Below, one piece after another: positions 51,270 to 59,718 of a DNA stretch of 64,000 nt (its first letter is position 1; every line of letters starts with the position of its first letter). The stretch covers positions 1-64,000 of the forward strand of contig JBAZKW010000005.1 of NCBI GenBank assembly GCA_041650595.1, in the 5' to 3' direction. The translations under genes were made by a program, and so were the position numbers. A model generated the notes under the pieces. That model did no database searches and had not been told where the DNA came from. It saw only the letters and a program-made list of their open reading frames with translations. Origin of the DNA: CALFCX01 sp041650595 (GTDB taxonomy: Bacteria > Margulisbacteria > WOR-1 > JAKLHX01).

Positions 51270-52463
51270 CTACAATCCTGCTTCTTTTTTGAGTACCGAT
51301 GCTTTATCGGTCTTTTCCCACGGAAGATCGAGTTCCGGCCTTCCAAAATGTCCGTAAGCGGCTACCTGTCTGTAGATAGGCCTTCTTAAATTTAGGTTTT
51401 TAATGATCCTTCCGGGCCTGAGATCAAAATGTTTGTCGATAAGAGAGACTATCCTTTCATCCGATATTTTACCGGTACCAAATGTATTGACCATGACTGA
51501 AAGCGGCTTGGCGATTCCGATCGCATAAGCGAACTGGACTTCGCATTTGTCGGCAAGTCCGGCGGCCACGATGTTTTTTGCAACATATCTGCCGGCGTAA
51601 CTACCGGAGCGGTCTACTTTTGTCGGATCTTTTCCTGAAAATGCTCCGCCGCCGTGCCGGCCTACTCCCCCGTATGTATCAATTATGATCTTTCTCCCGG
51701 TCAAACCCGTGTCTCCCTGGGGTCCGCCGATCACAAAACGTCCGGTCGTATTTACATAAAACTTTGTATTTTCGTCAAGCAATTCAGCAGGTACGATCTT
51801 CTTTATTACTGTACTTATGATATCTCCTTCGATCTTGTTGTTGTCGACATCCGGGTTATGCTGGGCGGCAACAAGTACACTGTCAACCCGTGCGGGCTTA
51901 CCGTCAACATACTCGACTGTCACCTGCGTTTTACCGTCCGGACGGAGATATTTTAATTCGCCGCTTTTTCTTACGTCAGCAAGCCTTTTTGCGAGCTTGT
52001 GCGCAAGGCTTATGGGTAGCGGCATGAGTTCCGGGGTTTCGTTGCATGCGTAACCGAACATAAGCCCCTGGTCTCCGGCGCCAAGATTGTCCAGGTCTTC
52101 TTTGACCACCTCTCCGCCCCTAACTTCGAGCGCTGTGTCAACGCCTCTTTCGATGTCCTTTGATTGTTCCTTGATAGATACAAGCACACCGCAGGTCTCG
52201 TAGTCGAAGCCGATCTCCCTGCTGACGTAGCCGATATCTTTTATAGTGTTTCTTACTATGTTTGGGATGTCCACATACGTTCCAGTTGTTATTTCGCCAG
52301 CCACTACTACAAGCCCGTTGGTGGTAAGCGCTTCACAGGCAACGCGCGCAGGCGGGTCTTTTTCTATGATAGCGTCGAGTATCGCGTCCGATATCTGATC
52401 GCACATTTTATCCGGATGCCCTTCGGTCACCGATTCGCAAGTGAACAAATGTCTGTCCTTCAT
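51270..52463 (-). CDS. metK: S-adenosylmethionine synthetase
   Basis: Makes SAM from methionine and ATP. 397 residues. SVTEGHPDKMCDQISDAILD (catalytic His and metal Asp), GEITTGTYVDI, GAGDQGLMFGYA, PQGDTGLTGRKIIIDTYGG and the P-loop-like GGGAFSGKDPTKVDRSGSYA are intact. Good SD (GGAGG) and a TTGAGA-N17-TATAAT promoter; the leader is ~40 nt, too short for a SAM riboswitch. Confidence 0.97.
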   Translation of the reverse strand: MKDRHLFTCESVTEGHPDKMCDQISDAILDAIIEKDPPARVACEALTTNGLVVVAGEITTGTYVDIPNIVRNTIKDIGYVSREIGFDYETCGVLVSIKEQSKDIERGVDTALEVRGGEVVKEDLDNLGAGDQGLMFGYACNETPELMPLPISLAHKLAKRLADVRKSGELKYLRPDGKTQVTVEYVDGKPARVDSVLVAAQHNPDVDNNKIEGDIISTVIKKIVPAELLDENTKFYVNTTGRFVIGGPQGDTGLTGRKIIIDTYGGVGRHGGGAFSGKDPTKVDRSGSYAGRYVAKNIVAAGLADKCEVQFAYAIGIAKPLSVMVNTFGTGKISDERIVSLIDKHFDLRPGRIIKNLNLRRPIYRQVAAYGHFGRPELDLPWEKTDKASVLKKEAGL

Positions 52464-52502
52464 CCTATAACCTCCAGATTCATTATTTTAGTGTCTTTTT
52501 CA

Positions 52503-52531
52503 ATTATAATATCATTTGATAAGATTCTCAA
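52503..52531 (-). promoter_or_regulatory. promoter of metK
   Basis: On the minus strand TTGAGA (52531-52526), 17-nt spacer, TATAAT (52508-52503). It overlaps the divergent promoter at 52516-52544. Confidence 0.65.
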
Positions 52532-52544
52532 CTGGTGATAAAAT
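52516..52544 (+). promoter_or_regulatory. promoter of the M15-like gene and xerC/D
   Basis: TTGATA (52516-52521), 17-nt spacer with TGA before the box, TAAAAT (52539-52544). ATG at 52552 is 7 nt after the -10. Identical hexamers and spacing to the rnc promoter. Confidence 0.7.
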
Positions 52545-52551
52545 ACTATCC

Positions 52552-52989
52552 ATGGGAAATCTTAGCGAACACTTCAATTACAGGGATTTTGCGTGCCGCT
52601 GCAGGCAGTGCAAAGCCGATATCAGGGTGCATTTGGGCCTGGTTGGGGCACTTGAGGCCATAGCCGAACATTTCAGGAGAGTTCCAAGGATAGATGAAGC
52701 TTTCAGGTGCGACGCGGCGTGCGGAAATACCGGTGCTGTCAAAAAAAACTCGCATAGGCAGGGCCGGGCGGCGCATATCCGCATGGACGGGGTCCCCCTA
52801 AAGGAGCTTTTTTCTTTTGTCAAAGAACTGCCGGAAATAAGAGGGATAGGCTATTATGCCAAAGAGAACCTTTTGCATATCGATACCCGCGCGCTTGATA
52901 AAGACCAGCCCAAAGATATCTGGGCAAAAGAAAACGGAAAGATCGTTCCTCTTACCCCGGAACTGAAGTCGCGATACGGCCTTTCCTAA
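52552..52989 (+). CDS. M15-like (D-Ala-D-Ala carboxypeptidase fold) protein with altered metal motif
   Basis: 145 residues from ATG at 52552. LSEHFNYRDFACRCRQC is the typical start of small M15A-type peptidases, and RIDEAFRCDAACGNTGA... then SHRQGRAAHI stands where the family has SxHxxGxAxD. The Asp zinc ligand is thus replaced by His, while the later His ligand is kept in LLHIDTR. It may bind metal with three His, or have lost activity. No signal peptide. Predicted leaderless. Followed by xerC/D after 3 bp. Confidence 0.75.
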   Translation: MGNLSEHFNYRDFACRCRQCKADIRVHLGLVGALEAIAEHFRRVPRIDEAFRCDAACGNTGAVKKNSHRQGRAAHIRMDGVPLKELFSFVKELPEIRGIGYYAKENLLHIDTRALDKDQPKDIWAKENGKIVPLTPELKSRYGLS

Positions 52990-52992
52990 AGC

Positions 52993-53886
52993 ATGTTAAA
53001 GAGCCATATAAAAGCTTTTTGCGAATATCTCAGGAACGAGAGGAATTATTCCGAGCATACTATCAGCGGATACCTTATAGACCTGAACCGGCTTGCCTTG
53101 TTTTTTGAAGAAAAAGGGCTCTCGGGTCCCGGGATTTTCAGCCGGTACGATGCAAGGGCTTTTTTGCTGGAACTTGAACAAGGCGGCTTGTCAAGAAAGT
53201 CCATAGCGAGAAAAATATCCTGCTTCAGGTCTTTCTACAGCTATCTTCTCAAAAAAAAGCTGGTCAAAAACAATCCCTGGACGGCTATATCGCTTCCCAA
53301 ACTGGCAAAAAAGCTTCCGGGCTTTTTATATCCGGAAGAGATCGAACTTTTGCTTGAAAGCCAGGACAAGAAATCCCCGGCAGGACTCCGGGACAACGCC
53401 ATATTGGAAATGCTTTACGCCTCAGGGATGAGGGTAAGCGAGCTGGTCAAGCTGAATATTTCGGATGTGGATAAGGAAGACGGGGAGATTTTGGTATCCG
53501 GCAAGGGCTCAAAGGAAAGAATAGTCCTTATAGGGTCGCAGGCCATAACGTCCCTGAAGGACTACATTAGATATGGCAGGCCAAGACTTTCGGCAAAAGC
53601 AGGGAATCGGGCTATCTTTATAAGCCGTTCCGGCGGGAGACTATCTTCGAGAAGTATAGAGAGGATGATACAAAAGTATCTCAAAAAATGCGGTATAAAC
53701 AAAAAAATAACGCCTCATTCGCTGCGCCACAGCTTTGCTACCCACATGCTCGAGCGCGGCGCCGACCTGCGCACCGTGCAGGAGCTTTTGGGGCATGCGT
53801 CACTTTCGACCACGCAGATCTATACCCATATAACCAAAGAACGGCTCAAGACAGTATATGAAAAATCCCATCCCCGTGCGGTTTGA
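52993..53886 (+). CDS. tyrosine recombinase XerC/XerD
   Basis: 297 residues. N-terminal SAM-like core-binding domain (~1-90, FCEYLRNERNYSEHTISGYLIDL), then the catalytic domain with Arg in ASGMRVSEL, Lys in VSGKGSKERIV, HSLRHSFATHML (HxxR), LGHASLSTTQIYTH (His) and the Tyr nucleophile in that motif. Length and context (between housekeeping genes, no phage genes) fit chromosome-dimer resolution at dif rather than an integrase. XerC versus XerD cannot be decided. Confidence 0.93.
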   Translation: MLKSHIKAFCEYLRNERNYSEHTISGYLIDLNRLALFFEEKGLSGPGIFSRYDARAFLLELEQGGLSRKSIARKISCFRSFYSYLLKKKLVKNNPWTAISLPKLAKKLPGFLYPEEIELLLESQDKKSPAGLRDNAILEMLYASGMRVSELVKLNISDVDKEDGEILVSGKGSKERIVLIGSQAITSLKDYIRYGRPRLSAKAGNRAIFISRSGGRLSSRSIERMIQKYLKKCGINKKITPHSLRHSFATHMLERGADLRTVQELLGHASLSTTQIYTHITKERLKTVYEKSHPRAV

Positions 53887-53912
53887 CACAGTTTAACACT
53901 TGCCTGTATAAT
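53883..53912 (+). promoter_or_regulatory. promoter of the yceD-rpmF-plsX-fab operon
   Basis: TTGACA (53883-53888, overlapping the xer stop codon), 18-nt spacer, TATAAT (53907-53912). ATG at 53922 after nine bases. Confidence 0.72.
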
Positions 53913-53921
53913 TACATATAG

Positions 53922-54395
53922 ATGCGTCTCGATCTTAGCGGTTTGTTAAAAGAAAAGGGCGCCGGTCTTGGTTATAAAGAGAAGGTTGCCGTCGATTTTC
54001 CAAGGGACGAGCTCGAAGTGGTAGGCCCGGTCGAGGTCGACCTGGCGTTTACCAATACTGGCGGCAGTATTTGGGCACAGGGGAGATTAAAAGCCAATAT
54101 AAAGGTCCCCTGCAGCCGGTGCCTTAAGGAATACGAAGAGGCAGTGACCGCAAATGTTGAAGAGAGGCTCAAAAAAAAGCCCGGGCCGGAAGACGAAGAC
54201 GTGGTTTTTGAGATCGATGAAACGGGTTCCGTAGATCTTTCGGAAATAATAAGGCAAAGCCTTCTTCTCAATATTCCGATAAAAACATTGTGCTCTGCGG
54301 ATTGCAAAGGTCTGTTAAAAGATGCGGACGAAAAAAAAGTTCCGGATCCGAGGCTGGCAAAACTGAAAGAAATAAAATTTAAAGGAGAAAAATAA
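53922..54395 (+). CDS. yceD: YceD/DUF177 family protein
   Basis: 157 residues. The conserved CSRCLKEYEEAV (~65-76) and the C-terminal CSADCKGLL with preceding DLSEIIRQSLLLNIPIKTLC are the DUF177 signature. Family members sit upstream of rpmF and plsX in most bacteria and act in 23S rRNA/large-subunit biogenesis in E. coli and plants. One-base overlap with rpmF. Predicted leaderless start. Confidence 0.92.
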   Translation: MRLDLSGLLKEKGAGLGYKEKVAVDFPRDELEVVGPVEVDLAFTNTGGSIWAQGRLKANIKVPCSRCLKEYEEAVTANVEERLKKKPGPEDEDVVFEIDETGSVDLSEIIRQSLLLNIPIKTLCSADCKGLLKDADEKKVPDPRLAKLKEIKFKGEK

Positions 54396-54598
54396 TGCCG
54401 GTACCCAAGAAGCGACACAGCAATACGAGAACAAACAGAAGGCGCGCCAACTGGAAAGTTAAGCCTGTCAATTTTAGCGCATGTGAGTCCTGCGGAGCGC
54501 CGGTCCTGCCGCATCGGGCATGCCGCGCTTGCGGTTCCTATCAAGGCCGCCAGGCAATAGCCATAAAAGAAAAGAAGAGCAAAAGCAAGGAGGCATAA
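54395..54598 (+). CDS. rpmF: 50S ribosomal protein L32, zinc-binding form
   Basis: 67 residues. MPVPKKRHSNTRTNRRRANW is the typical start; Cys30, Cys33, Cys43 and Cys46 (CESC/CRAC) form the zinc ribbon of the C+ type. Preceded by AAAGGAG. Confidence 0.97.
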   Translation: MPVPKKRHSNTRTNRRRANWKVKPVNFSACESCGAPVLPHRACRACGSYQGRQAIAIKEKKSKSKEA

Positions 54599-54601
54599 GC
54601 C

Positions 54602-55573
54602 TTGATAAGGATTGCGGTAGACGCGATGGGGGGAGATCACGCCCCCGAAGAGGTCGTCAAAGGCGCCGAGGCTTATTTAAAGGAGAACGATGTAACTCTC
54701 CTGCTTGTAGGCAACAAAGACCGCATAGGCAGGCTGAAAAAAGACCCCCGCATAGAGATAGTTCACTGCGACGAAGTGATAGGCATGAACGAATCTCCGG
54801 TTTCCGCCGTCAAGCAGAAAAAGAACGCTTCCATAAATGTGGCTATCGAACTTGTGATGAACAAAAGGGCCGATGCGGTAGTGTCCGCCGGAAATACCGG
54901 AGCTATTATGGCATCCGCGCTTTTTAAGCTCGGCCGTATAGAAGGTATCGAGCGGCCCGCTATTGCAACAATATTTCCAAATGTGCACGGCGGCGAATTC
55001 CTGCTTCTAGATATGGGGGCCAATGTTGACTGCAGGCCCAAGCATCTCGAACAATTTGCCCAGATGGGCTCAGTTTATGCCGAGCATGCCATGCATATAA
55101 AAAACCCCAGGGTCGGGCTCCTGAATATCGGCGCCGAGATCGAAAAAGGCAATGAGCTTACACAAGAGTCCTATCCGCTGATAAAAGAAAAAAATCTGAA
55201 CTTTATAGGAAATGTCGAGGGTGGGGATATTTTTACCGGCAAAGTGGACGTGGTCGTTTGCGACGGCTTTGTGGGCAATATAGTGCTGAAGATCTCAGAA
55301 AGCCTGTCGACGCTGCTTTTTACGCTGCTCAAGGATGAGATCAAAAAAGACCTGATGTCCAAGGCGGGCGCTTTGCTGCTAAAGCCCGCTTTCAGGAACT
55401 TTAGAAAAAGAATAGATTACGACGAACACGGCGCCGCGCCGCTGCTCGGGATCGACGGCATCGTTTTCAAAGCGCACGGCCGGGCCCGCGCGAAAGCGAT
55501 CAAGAGCGCGATCGGAGTATGTGTCGAAGCTGCAAAAGAGGATGTGGTCAAAAGCATAAGGGAAAGAATATGA
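54602..55573 (+). CDS. plsX: phosphate acyltransferase
   Basis: Makes acyl-phosphate from acyl-ACP for glycerolipid synthesis. 323 residues. IAVDAMGGDHAPEEVVKGA at the start, VGNKDRI, AVVSAGNTGAIMASALF, LLDMGANVDCRPKHLEQFA, CDGFVGNIVLK, APLLGIDGIVFKAHGRA. TTG start at 54602 with GGAGG 8 nt upstream. Overlaps fabH by 4 bp (ATGA). Confidence 0.96.
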   Translation: MIRIAVDAMGGDHAPEEVVKGAEAYLKENDVTLLLVGNKDRIGRLKKDPRIEIVHCDEVIGMNESPVSAVKQKKNASINVAIELVMNKRADAVVSAGNTGAIMASALFKLGRIEGIERPAIATIFPNVHGGEFLLLDMGANVDCRPKHLEQFAQMGSVYAEHAMHIKNPRVGLLNIGAEIEKGNELTQESYPLIKEKNLNFIGNVEGGDIFTGKVDVVVCDGFVGNIVLKISESLSTLLFTLLKDEIKKDLMSKAGALLLKPAFRNFRKRIDYDEHGAAPLLGIDGIVFKAHGRARAKAIKSAIGVCVEAAKEDVVKSIRERI

Positions 55574-56550
55574 TGAAAAGCGCCAAGATCATCGGCGTAG
55601 GTTCCTGCCTGCCCGAAAAGATCGTTACTAACGATGATCTCACAAAGATCGTGGAAACTTCCGACGAGTGGATAAAGACCCGGACAGGCATAGCGGAGAG
55701 AAGGGTCTCAGAAAAAAATACATCAACATCCGATCTGGCAGTCAAGGCCGCAAGAAAAGCCCTCGAGATGGCCAAAACAGAACCTAAAGATATCGATCTT
55801 ATAGTGGTCGGGACCTGTTCTCCGGATACACTGTTTCCTTCCGTCGCTTGTATAATCCAAAACGAGCTGGGTGCAGTAAATGCGGCGGCTTTTGATGTTT
55901 CCGCGGCATGTTCTGGGTTTAACTACGCGCTTTATACCGCCTGCAATTATATCGCTGTCGGGGCTTACAAAAAAGTGCTGGTGGTAGGCGCCGATACCCT
56001 TACAAAATATCTTGATTGGTCGGACCGCAACACCTGCGTGCTTTTCGGGGACGGAGCGGGAGCTGTAGTGCTCAAAGAGACCGAAAAGGGCAGCGGGATA
56101 CTGTCCAGCTATCTTTACGCGGACGGCACCGGCGGAAAATTCCTTATAATGCCGGGCGGGGGCAGCCGGAATACCCATCCCAAAGACGAATCCGAACGCT
56201 GCATAACCATGGACGGCAAAGAAGTTTTTAAGTTCGCGGTAAAAGCGCTTGAGAACTCTTTGGTAAAGGCCGCATCAATGGCCGGTATTGAACTTAAAGA
56301 TATTGATCTTGTAATTCCGCACCAGGCAAATATAAGGATAATAGATCATGTTGTCAAAAAACTGGGAATTCCCAAAGAAAAATTCTTTGTGAATTTGCAT
56401 AAATACGGAAATACTTCTTCGGCTTCTATTCCTATTGCGCTTGATGAGGCCTGGCGCGGCGGCAGAATAAAAAAGGGTGATATAATTGCTATAATTGGCT
56501 TTGGTGCAGGCCTGACGAGCGGTGCCAATATTTTGAAATGGGAGGTATAG
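55570..56550 (+). CDS. fabH: 3-oxoacyl-ACP synthase III
   Basis: Starts fatty-acid chains by condensing acyl-CoA with malonyl-ACP. 326 residues from ATG 55570 (a second ATG follows at once). Catalytic triad Cys114 (DVSAACSGF), His251 (PHQANIRI) and Asn281 (YGNTSSAS). SDEWIKTRTGI and FGDGAGAVVL are typical. A longer upstream frame overlaps plsX and is not supported. Followed after 5 bp by the acyl-CoA dehydrogenase gene. Confidence 0.96.
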   Translation: MMKSAKIIGVGSCLPEKIVTNDDLTKIVETSDEWIKTRTGIAERRVSEKNTSTSDLAVKAARKALEMAKTEPKDIDLIVVGTCSPDTLFPSVACIIQNELGAVNAAAFDVSAACSGFNYALYTACNYIAVGAYKKVLVVGADTLTKYLDWSDRNTCVLFGDGAGAVVLKETEKGSGILSSYLYADGTGGKFLIMPGGGSRNTHPKDESERCITMDGKEVFKFAVKALENSLVKAASMAGIELKDIDLVIPHQANIRIIDHVVKKLGIPKEKFFVNLHKYGNTSSASIPIALDEAWRGGRIKKGDIIAIIGFGAGLTSGANILKWEV

Positions 56551-56555
56551 GATAG

Positions 56556-57713
56556 ATGGATTATCTGTTTACCGAAGAACAAAAAATGATAAAAGATCTT
56601 GCGAGAAAGATCTCGGAAGAGAAAGTAAAGCCGGTGCGCGCCGAGCTTGATGAAACCGGGACATTCCCGTGGGAGCTTATGAAAGAATTCGGCAAAGCGG
56701 ATCTTTGCGGCCTTTATATACCAGAAAAATTCGGCGGCTTCGGCGGCGGATGCCTTGAATTTTGTCTTGCGACGGAAGAAGTAAGCAGGATTTGCGGAGG
56801 AGTAGGCGTTACATTTGCCGCATCAGCTCTCGGAGCATTTCCTATACTGATGTTCGGTACCGAAGAGCAAAAAACAAAATATCTTCCCGACATCGCTTCC
56901 GGCAAAAAACTCGCGGCCTTTGGTCTTACCGAAGCTAATGCAGGTTCCGATGCCGGCGGCATTCAGACAACGGCAAAAAAAGACGGAGATTATTTCATAT
57001 TGAACGGGACCAAGCAATGGATCACCAACGGCGGAGAAGCGGAAACATATACTGTGATCGCAATGACCGATAAATTAAAAGGCAGCCGCGGGGCCACCGC
57101 TTTTATTCTTGAAAAAGGCATGAAAGGGTTTGATTTCGGTAAAAAAGAGAACAAGATGGGGATCAGATGTTCGGCTACCCGTGAACTTGTTTTTCAGGAC
57201 TGCAAAGTGCACAAATCCCAGATACTCGGGAAAGAAGGAATGGGTTTTATCGTTGCGATGAAGACTCTTGACAGGACAAGGCCGGGGATCGGAGCCCAGG
57301 CTGTGGGCATAGCGCAGGGAGCGCTTGACGAAGCCCTGGCGTATTCCAAGACAAGGATACAGTTCGGCAAGCCCATATCATCTTTCCAGGGCGTGCAGCA
57401 TATGTTCGCTGACATGGCCACACAAGTAGAGGCCGCCCGAGCGCTTGTTTACGCGACCGCGCGTACAGTGGACACGGGGACAAACGATATTTCAAGGGAC
57501 AGCGCGATGTGCAAGCTGTTTGCCAGCGACACCGCGATGAAGGTCACGACCGATGCCGTCCAGATACTGGCGGGATACGGCTATATGAAAGAATATCCGG
57601 TAGAAAAAATGATGAGGGATGCCAAGATCACTCAGATATATGAAGGTACGAACCAAATACAGCGCAACGTTATCGCGCTTGGCCTGATCAAAGAACTGGC
57701 AGCTAAAAAATAA
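56556..57713 (+). CDS. acyl-CoA dehydrogenase, short-chain/butyryl type
   Basis: 385 residues. FGLTEANAGSDAGGIQTTA and QWITNGGEA bind FAD and substrate; the catalytic base is Glu363 in TQIYEGTNQIQRN, the position used by short-chain/butyryl-CoA dehydrogenases. RIQFGKPISSFQGVQHMFADMAT is also typical. It lies inside the fab operon and directly before etfB-etfA, its expected electron partner. With a bifurcating-type ETF the reaction may run as crotonyl-CoA-like enoyl reduction rather than beta-oxidation; the acyl carrier (CoA or ACP) is unknown. Confidence 0.93.
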   Translation: MDYLFTEEQKMIKDLARKISEEKVKPVRAELDETGTFPWELMKEFGKADLCGLYIPEKFGGFGGGCLEFCLATEEVSRICGGVGVTFAASALGAFPILMFGTEEQKTKYLPDIASGKKLAAFGLTEANAGSDAGGIQTTAKKDGDYFILNGTKQWITNGGEAETYTVIAMTDKLKGSRGATAFILEKGMKGFDFGKKENKMGIRCSATRELVFQDCKVHKSQILGKEGMGFIVAMKTLDRTRPGIGAQAVGIAQGALDEALAYSKTRIQFGKPISSFQGVQHMFADMATQVEAARALVYATARTVDTGTNDISRDSAMCKLFASDTAMKVTTDAVQILAGYGYMKEYPVEKMMRDAKITQIYEGTNQIQRNVIALGLIKELAAKK

Positions 57714-57718
57714 GAGCA

Positions 57719-58516
57719 ATGAACATCATTGTCTGCATAAAACAAGTGCCTGACACGACAAATGTCAAAATAGACCCCAAGACAAACACCCTTATTAGAG
57801 AGGGCGTAAAGAGCATTGTCAATCCGTTCGACGAGAACGCGATAGAAGAAGCTGTCCGCCTCAAAGAAGCCCACGGTGGCAAAGTGACCGTGATAACTAT
57901 GGGACCTCCCCAGGCTGCGGAAGCACTAAAGAGCGCGATCGCCATGGGAGCCGATGAAGGTATTCTTATCAGCGACAGAGCTTTTGCCGGGGCCGATACA
58001 TGGGCGACTTCATATACTCTTTCGCAGGCAATAAAAAAGATCGGGACGTTTGATCTGGTCCTTTTCGGCAAGCAGGCCATAGACGGAGATACCGCGCAGG
58101 TAGGGCCGGGTGTCGCGGAATTTCTGGATATTCCGCAAATAACATTCGCAATTAAAATAGACATTGTAGGGGCTGATGGTAATCAGCCCTCCGCACGTGT
58201 CAAACGTCAATTGGAAGAATCTGCCGAGATCGCGGAAACAAAGCTTCCGGCGGCCGTTACCGTAATAAAGCAAATAAACGAACCGCGCATGCCTTCGCTC
58301 AAGGGCCAGATGCGCGCCAAAAAAGCCGAGATCCAGACCTGGACCGCTGAAACGATAATGGCCGAGCCGGAAAACATAGGGCTCAAAGGTTCTCCGACGC
58401 AGGTGGTCAGGATATTTACCCCGCCGCCCAGAGGCAACAGCGAAATGCTCGAAGGCACTATCGAAGAGATCTCGATAAAGCTGTTCAACAAACTCAAGGA
58501 GCAAAAAATAATCTGA
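57719..58516 (+). CDS. etfB: electron transfer flavoprotein beta subunit
   Basis: 265 residues. VCIKQVPDTTNVKIDP (start), VNPFDENAIEEAVRLKE, and the FAD-binding FGKQAIDGDTAQVGPGVAEFL (116-135), which in this form is typical of clostridial/bifurcating ETFs. Residues ~150-159 (VGADGNQPSA) are encoded by a GTAG-family hairpin and make the loop before VKRQLEE about five residues longer than I expect. One-base contact with etfA (ATG after TGA overlap). Forms the ETF heterodimer for the dehydrogenase upstream. Confidence 0.94.
   Translation: MNIIVCIKQVPDTTNVKIDPKTNTLIREGVKSIVNPFDENAIEEAVRLKEAHGGKVTVITMGPPQAAEALKSAIAMGADEGILISDRAFAGADTWATSYTLSQAIKKIGTFDLVLFGKQAIDGDTAQVGPGVAEFLDIPQITFAIKIDIVGADGNQPSARVKRQLEESAEIAETKLPAAVTVIKQINEPRMPSLKGQMRAKKAEIQTWTAETIMAEPENIGLKGSPTQVVRIFTPPPRGNSEMLEGTIEEISIKLFNKLKEQKII
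58166..58194. repeat. decayed GTAG-family hairpin inside etfB
   Basis: GTAGGGGCTGAT, three bases, then ATCAGCCC with a degraded end (TCCGC instead of CTAC). In frame, starting at codon Val150. Confidence 0.7.
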
Positions 58517-59718
58517 TGGCAGAAGGAATCCGTGTCATAGCAGAAAAATGCAAAGGCTGCAGGCTGTGCGTGCCGGCATGTCCTTTTGGCGCTATCGAAA
58601 TAATTGACAAGGTGGCGGTCATAACCGACAAATGCGTTCTTTGCGGGGCTTGCGTCGGCCCCTGCAAGTTCAACGCCATCGTCATGGAAAAAAAAGAGGA
58701 AGCCCCAAAACAGGACCTTTCAGCGTACAAAGGTATTTGGGTATTTGCAGAGCAGCATGCAGGGCATACACAATCAGTCGCTTTCGAACTAATTGCCGAG
58801 GCCAGGAAGCTTAGCGTAGACTTGAAAGAAGAAGTAAGCGCCATCCTTTTGGGAACCGGCGATCTTAAAAACCAGGCAAAAGAGCTGATAGAATACGGGG
58901 CCGACAAGGTTTATACGGCTTCAGATCCGCGTCTTATGAACTATCTTACGGAACCGTATTCGGAAGTGATCGTCGATCTCATCAACAAAAACAAACCCGA
59001 GATATTCCTTTTGGGAGCGACAACCACAGGCCGCGACCTTGCTTCCAGGATAGCCGCAAGGATCAGGGTCGGGCTTACTGCAGATTGCACAGGGCTTGAT
59101 ATAGATCCCGAGAAAAAGATAATACGCCAGACGCGTCCGGCGTTCGGCGGAAACATCATGGCGACGATCGTTTCTCCCAATTACAGGCCTCAGATGTCAA
59201 CCGTCAGGCCCAAAGTATTTAAAAAACTGCAAAAAGATCCGTCCAGAAAAGGCCAAATAATAGAAGTAAAGCCTTCGGTCTCGCAAAAATCTCTGCGTAC
59301 TAAGATCATAGAAATAATACAATCCACCGAGAAAAAAGTTAACCTTGCCGAGGCCGAAATAATCGTGTCGGGCGGCAGGGGGATAGGCTGCGCTGAGAAT
59401 TTTAAGCTTATACAGGGCCTTGCGGATGTAATCGGCGGAGCAGTGGGGGCAAGCCGCGCGACCGTTGACGCCGGCTGGATATCGCAGTTCCATCAGGTGG
59501 GACAGACGGGAAAAACCGTCAGCCCCAAACTTTATATAGCCTGTGGCATATCCGGCGCGATCCAGCATTTAGCCGGAATGTCTTCTTCGGACATCATAAT
59601 CGCAATAAACAAAGATCCGTACGCGCCGATATTCAACGTGGCTACCTATGGAATAGTAGGCGATCTCCTTGAGGTGGTCCCTGCCATGACAAAAAAATTC
59701 AAGGAGCTTCTAGATTGA
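58516..59718 (+). CDS. etfA: electron transfer flavoprotein alpha subunit with N-terminal 2x[4Fe-4S] ferredoxin domain
   Basis: 400 residues. Ferredoxin domain: Cys12, 15, 18, 22 and Cys40, 43, 46, 50 (CKGCRLCVPACP and CVLCGACVGPC). ETF-alpha body: GATTTGRDLASRIAARI, GLTADCTGLDID, TRPAFGGNIMATI, RPQMSTVRP, and the C-terminal FAD domain VSGGRGIGCAENFKLI ... VGASRATVDAGWI, QVGQTGKTVSPKLYIACGISGAIQHLAGM. The ferredoxin fusion lets the ETF pass electrons to a low-potential acceptor. The fabD start overlaps its stop (TTGA). Confidence 0.95.
   Translation: MAEGIRVIAEKCKGCRLCVPACPFGAIEIIDKVAVITDKCVLCGACVGPCKFNAIVMEKKEEAPKQDLSAYKGIWVFAEQHAGHTQSVAFELIAEARKLSVDLKEEVSAILLGTGDLKNQAKELIEYGADKVYTASDPRLMNYLTEPYSEVIVDLINKNKPEIFLLGATTTGRDLASRIAARIRVGLTADCTGLDIDPEKKIIRQTRPAFGGNIMATIVSPNYRPQMSTVRPKVFKKLQKDPSRKGQIIEVKPSVSQKSLRTKIIEIIQSTEKKVNLAEAEIIVSGGRGIGCAENFKLIQGLADVIGGAVGASRATVDAGWISQFHQVGQTGKTVSPKLYIACGISGAIQHLAGMSSSDIIIAINKDPYAPIFNVATYGIVGDLLEVVPAMTKKFKELLD

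Noticed and set aside
52464..52551. SAM riboswitch upstream of metK
   Set aside because: The leader is only about 40 nt and is shared with a divergent promoter; there is no room for a known SAM aptamer.
52993..53886. Phage or integron integrase
   Set aside because: Length, motifs and housekeeping neighbours fit XerC/XerD; no phage, attC or tRNA-border signs adjoin it.
56556..59718. Ordinary beta-oxidation gene set
   Set aside because: No thiolase, hydratase or acyl-CoA ligase is near; the genes are locked in the fab operon.
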